Source: an uncultured Eudoraea sp.
GTDB taxonomy: Bacteria > Bacteroidota > Bacteroidia > Flavobacteriales > Flavobacteriaceae
Assembly: GCF_947260015.1 (NCBI RefSeq)
Contig: NZ_CAMYOM010000004.1
Coordinates: 1 to 64,000 of the forward strand
Length of the DNA: 64,000 bases
Direction: 5' to 3'
Within the stretch, counting starts at the first letter, position 1. Each line of letters opens with the position of its first letter. Below are positions 1 through 8,303 of the stretch, in pieces. Under the pieces are notes generated by a model. It was not told where the DNA came from, did no database searches, and saw nothing but the letters and a program-made list of their open reading frames with translations. The translations under genes were made by a program, and so were the position numbers.

Positions 1-9
1 GTTGCTCGG

Positions 10-35
10 TTTTTAAAATTTGCAAATTTTAAAAA
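10..35. repeat. Perfect 26-bp palindrome
   Basis: The two 13-base halves (TTTTTAAAATTTG and its exact complement) meet without a spacer at positions 22/23. It is all A/T except for the central GC, so as RNA it would be a weak hairpin. It could be a terminator for a gene outside the window or a protein-binding site; the sequence does not decide. Confidence 0.6.
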
Positions 36-62
36 ACACATAGTGAAAAAGTCCCCTTTTTA

Positions 63-92
63 TATTCCTTTTTGGGGAAGCAAAAAGGAATA
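63..92. terminator. 12-bp perfect hairpin, possible terminator
   Basis: A perfect 12-bp stem (TATTCCTTTTTG with CAAAAAGGAATA) closes a six-base loop GGGAAG. There is no long T-run directly after it on either strand, so termination is only one possible role. Confidence 0.45.
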
Positions 93-274
93 AGAAAGAT
101 CATAATTTTATACTGCAATTACATTGATGACCATCGGAACATTAAGTCCAGGCTTAAACATCTTTAGTATGGAAAGCCAATTCGTGGAATTCATTTATTT
201 AGTCTTGAAGTTAAATTACAAGCGGGAATTACCTCCTTCGTCGGTTTGTCTCGCCCGAACATCTTGAAAAAAGA

Positions 275-299
275 AAAGTAAGCCTTTTAGGCTTACTTT
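275..299. terminator. 11-bp hairpin, likely terminator
   Basis: AAAGTAAGCCT and AGGCTTACTTT form a perfect 11-bp stem around a TTT loop. The A-rich start and T-rich end make it a usable rho-independent terminator in either direction. Confidence 0.55.
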
Positions 300-349
300 G
301 TTTGTTTCTCAATCCTTCGCCTAAGCAAGCTTGGCTCCTCTATCAAAAC

Positions 350-381
350 AAAAAAAGCCAGAGCTTGGCCCTGACTTTTCT
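350..381 (-). terminator. Terminator of the tRNA genes
   Basis: On the minus strand, just after tRNA-Leu, AAAAGTCAGGG and the CTCTGGCTTTT half pair (one G-T pair) and are followed by TTTTGTTTTG. The position and T-run fit a rho-independent terminator for the Gly-Leu tRNA transcript. Confidence 0.7.
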
Positions 382-390
382 TCTCATCTG

Positions 391-474
391 TACTCGAGGC
401 GGGACTTGAACCCGCACGGCCTAATGGCCATTGGATTTTAAGTCCAACGTGTCTACCAATTCCACCACTCGAGC
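391..474 (-). tRNA. tRNA-Leu (TAA)
   Basis: The minus strand folds as a class II (long variable arm) tRNA of 84 bases. The acceptor arms GCTCGAG and CTCGAGT pair, the discriminator is A, the T arm contains GGTTCAAGTCC, and the anticodon stem TTGGA/TCCAA encloses CTTAAAA, giving anticodon TAA for leucine. The CCA end is not encoded. It follows tRNA-Gly by 55 bases and was probably cut from the same transcript. Confidence 0.95.
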
Positions 475-529
475 CTAACTACCTAGATAGTGGCTGCCTG
501 AACACGGGCAGCACGTGGTGTTTAATTTG

Positions 530-602
530 AGCGAAAAACGGGATTCGAACCCGCGACCTCCACCTTGGCAAGGTGGCGCTCTACCAACTGAGCTATTTTC
601 GC
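530..602 (-). tRNA. tRNA-Gly (GCC)
   Basis: A 73-base cloverleaf on the minus strand: acceptor GCGAAAA pairs with TTTTCGC, D arm AGCTCAGTTGGTAGAGC, anticodon stem CCACC/GGTGG around TTGCCAA (anticodon GCC), and T arm GCGGGTTCGAATCCCG. The discriminator is T and no CCA is encoded. A damaged partial copy lies immediately upstream. Confidence 0.95.
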
Positions 603-645
603 GTTTACGGAAAATAGCCAATAACAGGTCGAGTGCTAATTACCA

Positions 646-694
646 GGGCAATGTGGCGCTCAACTCCCGATAACTATCGGGAAGCTATTTTCGC
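646..694 (-). pseudogene. Partial tRNA-Gly copy with palindrome insert
   Basis: Read on the minus strand it starts with the same 12 bases as the intact tRNA-Gly (GCGAAAATAGCT). It is then interrupted by the 18-bp palindrome TCCCGATAGTTATCGGGA (665-682), after which a stretch like GAGCGCCAC.TTGCC resumes the D-arm and anticodon-stem sequence. The T arm and 3' acceptor are missing, so it cannot be a working tRNA. It looks like a duplicated 5' half of the neighbouring gene into which a mobile or repeat palindrome was inserted. Confidence 0.65.
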
Positions 695-865
695 ATGTTT
701 TAAAGAACGTCGCATCCCAAAAATGGATGCGGACGCAAATTTAATACAATTCTATAAAAAGCAAAGAACTTTTATTTAAAAAGAATAGGTTAATGATCAA
801 TTGGGATGAATTTATTTTAAACTGGAAATTGGCAGCTCAGTAATGGACCTATAAGCACGTTTAAA

Positions 866-3487
866 TCAGGAAGAAGCTTTTTTATTCTTGCTGAGCATCC
901 GTTTAATTTCGTTGAGCTTCATCAAAGCTTCTACAGGGGTTAAGGTATTGATATCTAAATGCATTAGTTCTTCCTTAATTTGCTCCAGTAAGGGATCATC
1001 AAGGTTAAAAAAACTGAGTTGCATTTCATTCTGTACCGCCTGTAAATTATCTGTGAGCTCCTCACTGCTATGTGATTTCTCCAATTTTTTTAAGATCTTT
1101 TCGGCCTTGTGGATAACCTGTTGAGGCATCCCCGCCATTTTGGCCACATAAATCCCAAAACTGTGTTCGCTACCGCCCGGAACAAGTTTCCTTAAAAACA
1201 ATACTGTATCCTTTAACTCTTTTACAGCTACATTATAATTCTTAATCCGTTCAAAGGTTGCAGCCATTTCATTGAGTTCATGATAGTGGGTAGCAAATAG
1301 CGTTTTAGCTCTGGCCGGGTGTTCATGCAGGTATTCAGAAATGGCCCATGCTATAGAAATACCGTCATAAGTGCTGGTGCCCCTTCCAATTTCATCCAGC
1401 AGTATCAAACTCCTTTCAGAAAGGTTGTTGAGGATGGACGCCGTTTCATTCATTTCCACCATAAAGGTAGATTCTCCCAAAGATATATTATCACTTGCAC
1501 CAACCCGTGTAAAAATCTTGTCAACATAACCTATCTGGGCTGCTTCTGCAGGTACAAAGCTACCCATTTGTGCCAACAATACGATCAGCGCGGTTTGCCT
1601 TAGTATTGCCGATTTACCACTCATATTTGGCCCGGTAATCATGATAATTTGCTGTGATTCCCTGTTTAAAACCAAATCGTTGGGAATATAGGATTCGCCT
1701 AAAGGGAGTTGCTTTTCTATTACAGGATGCCGGCCATTTTTAATAGATATTTCAGTACTGTCGTTTAAAGATGGGGCCACATAGTTATTTTCTGTCGCTA
1801 ATTGTGTAAAACCACAAAGGCAATCAAGTTTAGCAATCTCACGGGCATTGTTTTGAACAGGAGAAATATATTCCTGTAGCCATACAATCAATTGGGAGAA
1901 CAATTGCTGTTCAAGGCTCAAAATACGCTCCTCAGCCCCCATTATCTTAGATTCGTATTCCTTAAGTTCTTCTGTAATGTAGCGTTCAGCGTTCACCAGG
2001 GTTTGCTTGCGTATCCAATCTTCAGGCACCTTATCCTTATGGGTATTACGCACTTCAATATAATATCCAAAAACATTATTTGAAGCAATTTTCAGAGAAG
2101 TAATCCCGGTTCGTTGTGTTTCCCTTTTCAGCATCTGATCCAGATGGTCCTTTCCGGTAAAAGCTAATGCCTTAAGTTCATCCAGCTCCTCAGAATATCC
2201 TTCTGCTATAACATTACCTTTGAGAACATTAACAGGGGCATCTTCCTGTAATAGCTTTTTTATTTTTTCACGCACGGTACCACAGGTATCTAACTGATCT
2301 CCTATTTGCCCTAAGGATTTGTTTTCACTTTGAGAAATTAATTGTTTGATGGGTACAATGGCTTCCAGAGAATTTTTTAATTGTACCGTTTCTCTGGGGT
2401 TCACTTTTCCGGTAGCAATTTTGGAAATCAGACGTTCCAGATCTGCAATATGTTTAATCCCATACTGCAGTTTTTCTAGTGTACCTTCATTTTCCTTCAG
2501 ATAGGAAATTACTTCATGCCTACGCCTTATTCTTTCAATATTCTTAAGGGGAAGCGCTAGCCAACGTTTTAAAAGACGTCCTCCCATTGGAGAAATAGTC
2601 TTATCGATAACGTCTATAAGTGTGACAGCATTTTCATTGTGTGAATTATACAATTCCAGGTTTTTAATGGTAAACCTGTCCATCCAGATATACTCTTCTT
2701 CGGCAACTCTTTGTATCTTACTAATATGCTTCAATTGACTGTGTCTTGTATCAGATAGATAATGCATAATCACTCCTGAGGCAATAATCCCATACTTCAG
2801 CTGAGCTACACCAAAACCTTTTAAAGTAGCAGTTTTAAAATGGTTGGTAAGCGTCTCATGAGCGTAATCTTCCTGATAGATCCAGTCTTCCACAAAGAAG
2901 GTATGGAAACTCGTTCCAAAAGCTTCTGTAAAATCTGTCTTGTGCGATTTGGAAACCAATACCTCATTTGGAGCAAAATTCTGTAATAGTTTATCGATTT
3001 GTTCCAGGCTGCCTTCAGCAACAAGGAATTCACCTGTAGAAATATCCAGAAAGGAAACACCATGTATATTTTTTCCAAAATGGACCGCACAGAGAAAATT
3101 ATTGGATTTAGCACTTAGGATATCATCATTTAATGCCACTCCGGGGGTAACCAATTCAGTAACCCCACGTTTAACAATGGTCTTGGTTAATTTAGGATCT
3201 TCCAATTGATCACAAATGGCAACACGCTGGCCTGCCTTAACCAGTTTAGGGAGATAGGTGTTAAGGGAATGGTGCGGAAAACCCGCCAGTTCTGTCTTTT
3301 CACCCCCATTATTTCTATGCGTAAGCACTATCCCTAAAATTCCTGCTGCTTTTATAGCATCTTCTCCAAAAGTTTCATAAAAATCACCCACCCTGAATAG
3401 TAGAAGTGCATCAGGATATTTTGTCTTGATGGTGTTATACTGCCTCATCAGAGGCGTTTCTTTCTTTATTTTACCGGAATTGGCCAA
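866..3487 (-). CDS. mutS: DNA mismatch repair protein MutS
   Basis: MutS recognises base mismatches and small loops and starts methyl-independent repair with MutL. The 873-residue length is normal. The N-terminal mismatch-reading motif is intact (Phe36-Tyr-Glu38, same numbering as in E. coli), followed by connector, lever and clamp regions. The C-terminal ATPase has the Walker A sequence GPNMSGKS near residues 618-625, a Walker [12 protein letters not shown], and FATHYHEL. The last 60 residues form the usual dimerising tail. It is transcribed away from the tRNA methyltransferase gene; the start ATG follows an A/G-poor leader typical of this phylum. No sign of damage. Confidence 0.97.
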   Translation of the reverse strand: MANSGKIKKETPLMRQYNTIKTKYPDALLLFRVGDFYETFGEDAIKAAGILGIVLTHRNNGGEKTELAGFPHHSLNTYLPKLVKAGQRVAICDQLEDPKLTKTIVKRGVTELVTPGVALNDDILSAKSNNFLCAVHFGKNIHGVSFLDISTGEFLVAEGSLEQIDKLLQNFAPNEVLVSKSHKTDFTEAFGTSFHTFFVEDWIYQEDYAHETLTNHFKTATLKGFGVAQLKYGIIASGVIMHYLSDTRHSQLKHISKIQRVAEEEYIWMDRFTIKNLELYNSHNENAVTLIDVIDKTISPMGGRLLKRWLALPLKNIERIRRRHEVISYLKENEGTLEKLQYGIKHIADLERLISKIATGKVNPRETVQLKNSLEAIVPIKQLISQSENKSLGQIGDQLDTCGTVREKIKKLLQEDAPVNVLKGNVIAEGYSEELDELKALAFTGKDHLDQMLKRETQRTGITSLKIASNNVFGYYIEVRNTHKDKVPEDWIRKQTLVNAERYITEELKEYESKIMGAEERILSLEQQLFSQLIVWLQEYISPVQNNAREIAKLDCLCGFTQLATENNYVAPSLNDSTEISIKNGRHPVIEKQLPLGESYIPNDLVLNRESQQIIMITGPNMSGKSAILRQTALIVLLAQMGSFVPAEAAQIGYVDKIFTRVGASDNISLGESTFMVEMNETASILNNLSERSLILLDEIGRGTSTYDGISIAWAISEYLHEHPARAKTLFATHYHELNEMAATFERIKNYNVAVKELKDTVLFLRKLVPGGSEHSFGIYVAKMAGMPQQVIHKAEKILKKLEKSHSSEELTDNLQAVQNEMQLSFFNLDDPLLEQIKEELMHLDINTLTPVEALMKLNEIKRMLSKNKKASS

Positions 3488-3639
3488 AGTTGTTTATTCT
3501 CCTATTTTTGTCAACCAGAGAGTAAACGAAAATACTATTTTTCCCAGGGATTGTCACTCCTTGTTGATATTTTCGGATAACTTAGTATAGCTTGGTTTAA
3601 TTAAAGGCTTAATCATCATTAGAAAAACTTGATAGGTTT

Positions 3640-4182
3640 ATGCGAAAACTAAAAAACAGTGAGTTAGATCGCTTGGATATTGATGAGTTCAAGAGTGCTT
3701 CAAAAACTCCTCTGGTTCTTGTTTTGGACAATATTAGGAGTTTGAACAATATTGGCTCAGTCTTCAGAACCGCAGATTCTTTCCTGATTGAAAAGATCTA
3801 TTTATGTGGGATAACGGCTACTCCGCCACATAAGGATATTCACAAAACAGCTTTGGGAGCTACGGAGAGTGTGGCCTGGGAGTATAAAAAGAGCACCGTA
3901 GATTTAATTGCGGAACTTCAAAAAGACCATTTGTGCTTAGCGGTAGAACAAACAGAAAATGCCACTCCTCTTAATTACTTTATTCCTGAAACTTCAACTA
4001 AATACGTTCTGGTTTTTGGTAATGAAGTAAAAGGGGTTTCACAGGAAGTGGTAGATAGCTGCCAGGGTGTTTTGGAAATCCCTCAGTATGGAACTAAACA
4101 TTCTTTAAATATATCTGTAAGTGCCGGAATAGTTATTTGGGACCTTTGGTCCAAACTTCAGCTTGTTTCAAAACAGAACTAA
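3640..4182 (+). CDS. TrmH/SpoU-family RNA 2'-O-methyltransferase
   Basis: A 180-residue SPOUT-class enzyme that would place a methyl group from S-adenosylmethionine on a ribose of tRNA or rRNA. All three family motifs are visible: the N-x-G-x-x-x-R block in NNIGSVFRTAD near residues 36-46, VFGNEVKGVS near 127-136, and the C-terminal LEIPQYGTKHSLNISVSAG that forms the trefoil knot. It lacks the extra N-terminal substrate-binding domain of RlmB-type enzymes, so it resembles the short TrmH/TrmL type; which base it modifies cannot be told. It is divergent from mutS and ends at a strong hairpin. Confidence 0.88.
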   Translation: MRKLKNSELDRLDIDEFKSASKTPLVLVLDNIRSLNNIGSVFRTADSFLIEKIYLCGITATPPHKDIHKTALGATESVAWEYKKSTVDLIAELQKDHLCLAVEQTENATPLNYFIPETSTKYVLVFGNEVKGVSQEVVDSCQGVLEIPQYGTKHSLNISVSAGIVIWDLWSKLQLVSKQN

Positions 4183-4221
4183 ATTTCTTTGAGTATTTGA
4201 GCTTGTAACTGCCTGAAAATA

Positions 4222-4249
4222 AAAACCCTGACACTTTTGTCAGGGTTTT
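4222..4249. terminator. Bidirectional terminator
   Basis: AAAACCCTGAC pairs perfectly with GTCAGGGTTTT around a short loop. A- and T-rich flanks let it work for the plus-strand methyltransferase gene and for the minus-strand folK fusion that converges on it. Confidence 0.8.
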
Positions 4250-4390
4250 GGATATATAGTTTGAGTTAGTTAGTTTCTCAAAAATTGAAGTGCAATAAAG
4301 TAATTCCATTTCAACTACGCAAGAAAATTGCCAAATATGTGTTGAAAAAATTATTCTCCTCTTCTTAAAAAGAGGTCTTAAAGAAAGGCT

Positions 4391-5530
4391 TTAGTCTGCA
4401 AGTGCCTGCTCCAGAATTTTATCTATTATTAATTCGTAATCTGCTTTATTTTCAACAAAATCGAGATCATCGATATTTATGATTAAACTTTTTCGATGAG
4501 GAAAACCTTTTAAAAAATCAAAATAACCCCGATTAATTTTCTCCAGGTATTCCTTAGTTATTCCTTGTTCATAATCCCGACCTCTTTTTCTAATGTTCTC
4601 CAACAATCGTTCGGTTCTCTGGTAAAGAAAGATATAGATATCCGGTTTTTTTACTTCGTTATACATAAAATTGAACATTTTACGATATAGTTTAAATTCT
4701 TCTTTTTGAAGGGTTATTTGTGCAAAAATCAGCGATTTATAGATATCATAATCACTTACCATAAAATTCTTAAAAAGATCAAATTGGGTGGTATCATCTG
4801 TAAACTGCTGGTATCTGTCTGCCAAAAAAGACATTTCCAACGGAAAGGCATACCTGCTTTGATCGTTATAGAATTTAGGTAAAAACGGATTATCCGCGAA
4901 TCGTTCCAATACTAGCTTTGCATTATGATCGCTAGCTATTTTCCTGGCAAGGGTCGTCTTACCTGCACCTATATTACCTTCAATTGCCACCAGATGCAGT
5001 TGTGAAAAGAGTAATTCCCTGCTGGCATATAATTTATGGGTAGTCTGCTTTAAGTTAGTCTTGTCCTTGCATTCTTGTAGCAAATTTCTGGTATCCTTAT
5101 CAAATACGGGATGATAGAATTGAGGAGCTATATCTGCCAGGGGTCTCAGGACAAATCGCCTTAAATGCATTTGGGGGTGCGGCACAATAAGCTCATCTGT
5201 TTCAATTATTTCGGAACCATAATACAACAGATCTATATCAATATTTCTTGATTGATATCCCTCGCCCGAAACACGTTTCCTGCCCAATTCCCGTTCAACT
5301 TTCAGAATAACACGCAATACTTCCTTAGCTATTTTTTGAGTTTCAATTGACAAACATGCATTCAGGAAGTCTTCTCCCTCAAATCCCCAAGAAGGACTCT
5401 TATATACCCCGGATATTTCAAGAATAATTCCCAGCTCTTTTTGTAAAAGGAGAACGGCCCGCTGCAAATTGAAAAATTTGTTTCCAAGGTTGCTTCCCAG
5501 CGAAAGATATATAGTTTTAGCTTCCTTCAT
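4391..5530 (-). CDS. Fused HPPK (FolK) and deoxynucleoside kinase
   Basis: Two enzymes in one 379-residue chain. Residues 5-155 are 6-hydroxymethyl-7,8-dihydropterin pyrophosphokinase (folate synthesis): YLSLGSNLGN, the RNIDIDLLYYG metal-binding block (95-105) and VPHPQMHLRRFVLRPL. Residues 178-379 are a deoxynucleoside kinase (nucleotide salvage): P-loop GNIGAGKT at 185-192, then ERFADNPFLPKFY, DRYQQF and the RGRDYEQGI lid. Linker 156-177 carries no motif. Both halves look complete. Folate supplies the cofactor for thymidylate synthesis, so both halves feed DNA precursors. A second, free-standing deoxynucleoside kinase is encoded at 44286-44900. Confidence 0.93.
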   Translation of the reverse strand: MKEAKTIYLSLGSNLGNKFFNLQRAVLLLQKELGIILEISGVYKSPSWGFEGEDFLNACLSIETQKIAKEVLRVILKVERELGRKRVSGEGYQSRNIDIDLLYYGSEIIETDELIVPHPQMHLRRFVLRPLADIAPQFYHPVFDKDTRNLLQECKDKTNLKQTTHKLYASRELLFSQLHLVAIEGNIGAGKTTLARKIASDHNAKLVLERFADNPFLPKFYNDQSRYAFPLEMSFLADRYQQFTDDTTQFDLFKNFMVSDYDIYKSLIFAQITLQKEEFKLYRKMFNFMYNEVKKPDIYIFLYQRTERLLENIRKRGRDYEQGITKEYLEKINRGYFDFLKGFPHRKSLIINIDDLDFVENKADYELIIDKILEQALAD

Positions 5531-5648
5531 ATTATGTAAACAAAGGTAAGCCAGATGATAACTAAATTACAATAAAGACATTCTATTTATAATTGCTTAG
5601 TCCTTCTTTCACTTAGATTAAATTATGTTTTGGTAAATAATAAGTAGA

Positions 5649-5677
5649 TTGCATCATCCTAAGTTTGGTTATCTTTG
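5649..5677 (+). promoter_or_regulatory. Promoter of sppA
   Basis: TTG at 5649-5651, 18 bases, then TATCTTTG at 5670-5677. This matches the Bacteroidetes housekeeping promoter (TTTG, 17-20, TAnnTTTG) and lies 23 bases before the sppA start. Confidence 0.7.
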
Positions 5678-5700
5678 GGGTGTAATAATTAAAATATTGT

Positions 5701-7458
5701 ATGAAATTTTTAAGAAACCTTTTGGCCGCAATCATTGGCACTTTGATAGCATTCGGTATCATGTTCTTTATGTTTGTCTTTTTTGTGAGTCTTGTAAACA
5801 CAGAAGAAAGTGTAACTGTTAAGAAAAATTCCGTTTTGGAATTACAAATGAAATATCCAATTAATGACTTCACTGGGAATAATGAAGGGGAACCTTTTGA
5901 TATTCTTTTTGAAAAGGCACAGGGTTTAGATCAAATACTCCATGCAATAAAGGTGGCAAAAGAGGATGATAATATTAAGGGCATTAGTATTAATAACAAT
6001 TATATTTCTGCTGGAATCTCCACTACTCAGGCAATAAGGAAAGCCTTGTCGGATTTTAAGGAAAGTGGAAAATTCATATATGCATTCGGGGATTATTATT
6101 TTCAAAAGGATTATTATATGGCCAGTGTTGCAGATAGTATATTTCTAAACCCTGTAGGAGCACTAGATTTCAAAGGACTTTCCGCGGAAGTTCTTTATTT
6201 TAAGGATTTTCAGGATAAGACCGGGGTAAAAATGGAAGTAATAAGACATGGTAAATACAAGAGTGCAGTAGAGCCTTTTTTATCTAATGAAATGAGTGAA
6301 GACAACAGAACTCAAATCAAGGAACTTATGAGTTCAATTTGGAATTCAATTGTTTCTGAAATTTCAGCAGATAGATCAATTAGCGAGCAGGACATAAATA
6401 TAATAGCAGATACGCTGGGTGGCAGAAAACCTGAATATGCTAAAGCTTCAGGATTACTTGATGACATTGTTTACTTCGATGAATATGAAAACCGTTTAAA
6501 ACAGGCTGTAGGCATTAGCAGGGAAGATAAACTCAATTCTATTTCACTTGAGGATTATATGAAGATGTCCCGCAAAAAGAAATTGCATAGCGGTAAAGAT
6601 AAAATTGCAGTCATTTTTGCACAGGGGAATATACTCTATGGTGAAGGAGGTCCGGATATGATAGGGCAGGGTATTATGAATAAGGCCATTATTAAAGCCA
6701 GAGATGATAAGACCGTTAAAGCAATAGTATTAAGAGTTAATTCTCCGGGCGGCAGTGCGCTTACTTCTGACATTATTTGGCGTGAACTTGAAATTGCAAA
6801 AGGGAAAAAACCACTTGTCGTCTCCATGGGTGATATTGCTGCTTCCGGAGGCTATTATATTTCGGCTGGTGCAGATAAAATTTATGCCGAACCTACAACT
6901 ATTACTGGATCTATTGGAGTCTTTGGAACTATTCCAAATATTAATGAGCTGGCGACTAATATAGGAATCAATGCGGAGCAGGTGGGGACCAATAAGAATT
7001 CAGTTGATTATTCTTTCTTTGAACCCATGAGTGAAGAATTTAGAGGGTTTGTAAAAGAAGGGATAGAAACAACATACCAGACTTTTCTAATTAAAGTAGC
7101 TGATGGCCGGAATATTTCAATTTCCCAGGCGGATAGCGTTGCCCAGGGGCGCGTTTGGAGTGGAACCGAAGCTAAAGAATTGGGACTGGTAGATGAATTG
7201 GGAGGTCTTGATGACGCAATAGAAGCCGCCGCCTTATTGGCCGATGTGGATTCTTATTCCGTCAAGAAATATCCGAAATATAAATCGAGTTTTGAACGAT
7301 TGATGGAAGATTTTGGTGGGGCAAGTATTTTTAGTAGAGAACAACTGATCCGGGAAGAAATTGGTGCTGAAGTTTACGGTGTTTATAAGGAAGTCAAGTC
7401 TGCAATGGATCAAAAAGGAATTCAGGCGCGCTTGCCGTTTACCTTAACCATTAAATAA
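5701..7458 (+). CDS. sppA: Signal peptide peptidase SppA, 67K type
   Basis: A membrane-bound serine protease that degrades signal peptides left in the inner membrane after secretion. The 585 residues show one N-terminal membrane segment (about 3-32) and two tandem ClpP-like domains, as in the long E. coli-type enzyme. The catalytic pair is visible: Lys187 in GKYKSAVEPF of the first repeat and Ser382 in GDIAASGGYY of the second. The start directly precedes the hydrophobic anchor and sits 23 bases after a good promoter. The next gene begins 4 bases after its stop, so the two are probably co-transcribed. Confidence 0.95.
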   Translation: MKFLRNLLAAIIGTLIAFGIMFFMFVFFVSLVNTEESVTVKKNSVLELQMKYPINDFTGNNEGEPFDILFEKAQGLDQILHAIKVAKEDDNIKGISINNNYISAGISTTQAIRKALSDFKESGKFIYAFGDYYFQKDYYMASVADSIFLNPVGALDFKGLSAEVLYFKDFQDKTGVKMEVIRHGKYKSAVEPFLSNEMSEDNRTQIKELMSSIWNSIVSEISADRSISEQDINIIADTLGGRKPEYAKASGLLDDIVYFDEYENRLKQAVGISREDKLNSISLEDYMKMSRKKKLHSGKDKIAVIFAQGNILYGEGGPDMIGQGIMNKAIIKARDDKTVKAIVLRVNSPGGSALTSDIIWRELEIAKGKKPLVVSMGDIAASGGYYISAGADKIYAEPTTITGSIGVFGTIPNINELATNIGINAEQVGTNKNSVDYSFFEPMSEEFRGFVKEGIETTYQTFLIKVADGRNISISQADSVAQGRVWSGTEAKELGLVDELGGLDDAIEAAALLADVDSYSVKKYPKYKSSFERLMEDFGGASIFSREQLIREEIGAEVYGVYKEVKSAMDQKGIQARLPFTLTIK

Positions 7459-7462
7459 CTTA

Positions 7463-8173
7463 ATGACTCCCGAAAGTAGGAAGCAAGCATATCGCATATA
7501 TATATACCTGGGGGCACTTTTTATTACTTCCCTTGTGGTTTCCAATTTAATTTTCCAAAAATTCTTTTTTTGGTATCCTTTTGGAGATGTAACTGTTTTT
7601 GGAGCACCTTTATTTGAAATTTCCGTTGGGGTATTGCCATATCCTATTACCTTTTTAATAACGGACCTTATATCAGAAATATTTGGAAGGAAAAAAGCGA
7701 ATCAGGTCGTTACGACCGGAATTTTTGCTTCCTTTTTTTCCATGGGAATCATATTGATTTCCAATTGGGCCCCGGCAATTCCTTCCTCACCTGTGGATGA
7801 TGAAGTTTTTAGTAATGTTTTCGCTCTGTCACCCTTAGCTGTGTTGGCTTCAATGCTGGCCTACCTCTGCGCACAATATGTAGATATTGCTATCTATCAT
7901 TTTTGGAAACGTTTAACAAAAGGCAAATATTTATGGCTTCGTAACAATTTTTCTACTTTCTTATCACAGATTATTGACACCACAACAGTGGTGGGACTAC
8001 TGTGCATTTTTGGGGTAATTCCCTGGGAGATGTTCCAGGGTTTGGTTATTAGTGGTGTTATTTTTAAGATTTTCATCGCATTTCTCGACACCCCTTTCCT
8101 TTATTTGTTCGTTCATATCTTCAGAAGGCGATTTAAACTTGCCGTGGGTGAAGAAATAGAGCTGGATGCTTAG
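7463..8173 (+). CDS. Queuosine precursor transporter (YhhQ/VUT family)
   Basis: An integral membrane protein of 236 residues with about six hydrophobic segments, matching the vitamin uptake transporter (YhhQ) family, whose E. coli member imports queuosine precursors (preQ0/preQ1) for tRNA modification. Typical sequences are the early SLVVSNLIFQKF helix, the PYPITFLITDLISEIFGRK block near residues 52-70, and SQIIDTTTVVGLLCIFG near the C-terminus. The charged ITDLISEIFGR loop is the family hallmark. It follows sppA with a 4-base gap; I see no functional link between the two beyond co-transcription. Confidence 0.88.
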   Translation: MTPESRKQAYRIYIYLGALFITSLVVSNLIFQKFFFWYPFGDVTVFGAPLFEISVGVLPYPITFLITDLISEIFGRKKANQVVTTGIFASFFSMGIILISNWAPAIPSSPVDDEVFSNVFALSPLAVLASMLAYLCAQYVDIAIYHFWKRLTKGKYLWLRNNFSTFLSQIIDTTTVVGLLCIFGVIPWEMFQGLVISGVIFKIFIAFLDTPFLYLFVHIFRRRFKLAVGEEIELDA

Positions 8174-8303
8174 GCCCAATTTGCAGCGCTTTCTATAGGG
8201 ATAATAACATCAATTGAATTCCTTTTTTATTTTTAAAGTTTTCGATAAAAGGTATACTAATACCCATTTTTTTAAGTTCTAATCGGACTGAGCACCAAAT
8301 ATT

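Larger units (their letters stand above)
1..349. other. Gene-free left end with hairpins
   Basis: I see no convincing coding region here on either strand. The stretch holds three hairpin-forming sequences (listed separately) and otherwise unremarkable AT-rich DNA. The hairpins suggest the 3' flank of a gene lying to the left of the window plus the downstream flank of the tRNA genes. Confidence 0.6.

Noticed and set aside
603-694. A third working tRNA gene
   Set aside because: No T arm or matching 3' acceptor can be formed; the D arm is broken by a palindrome.
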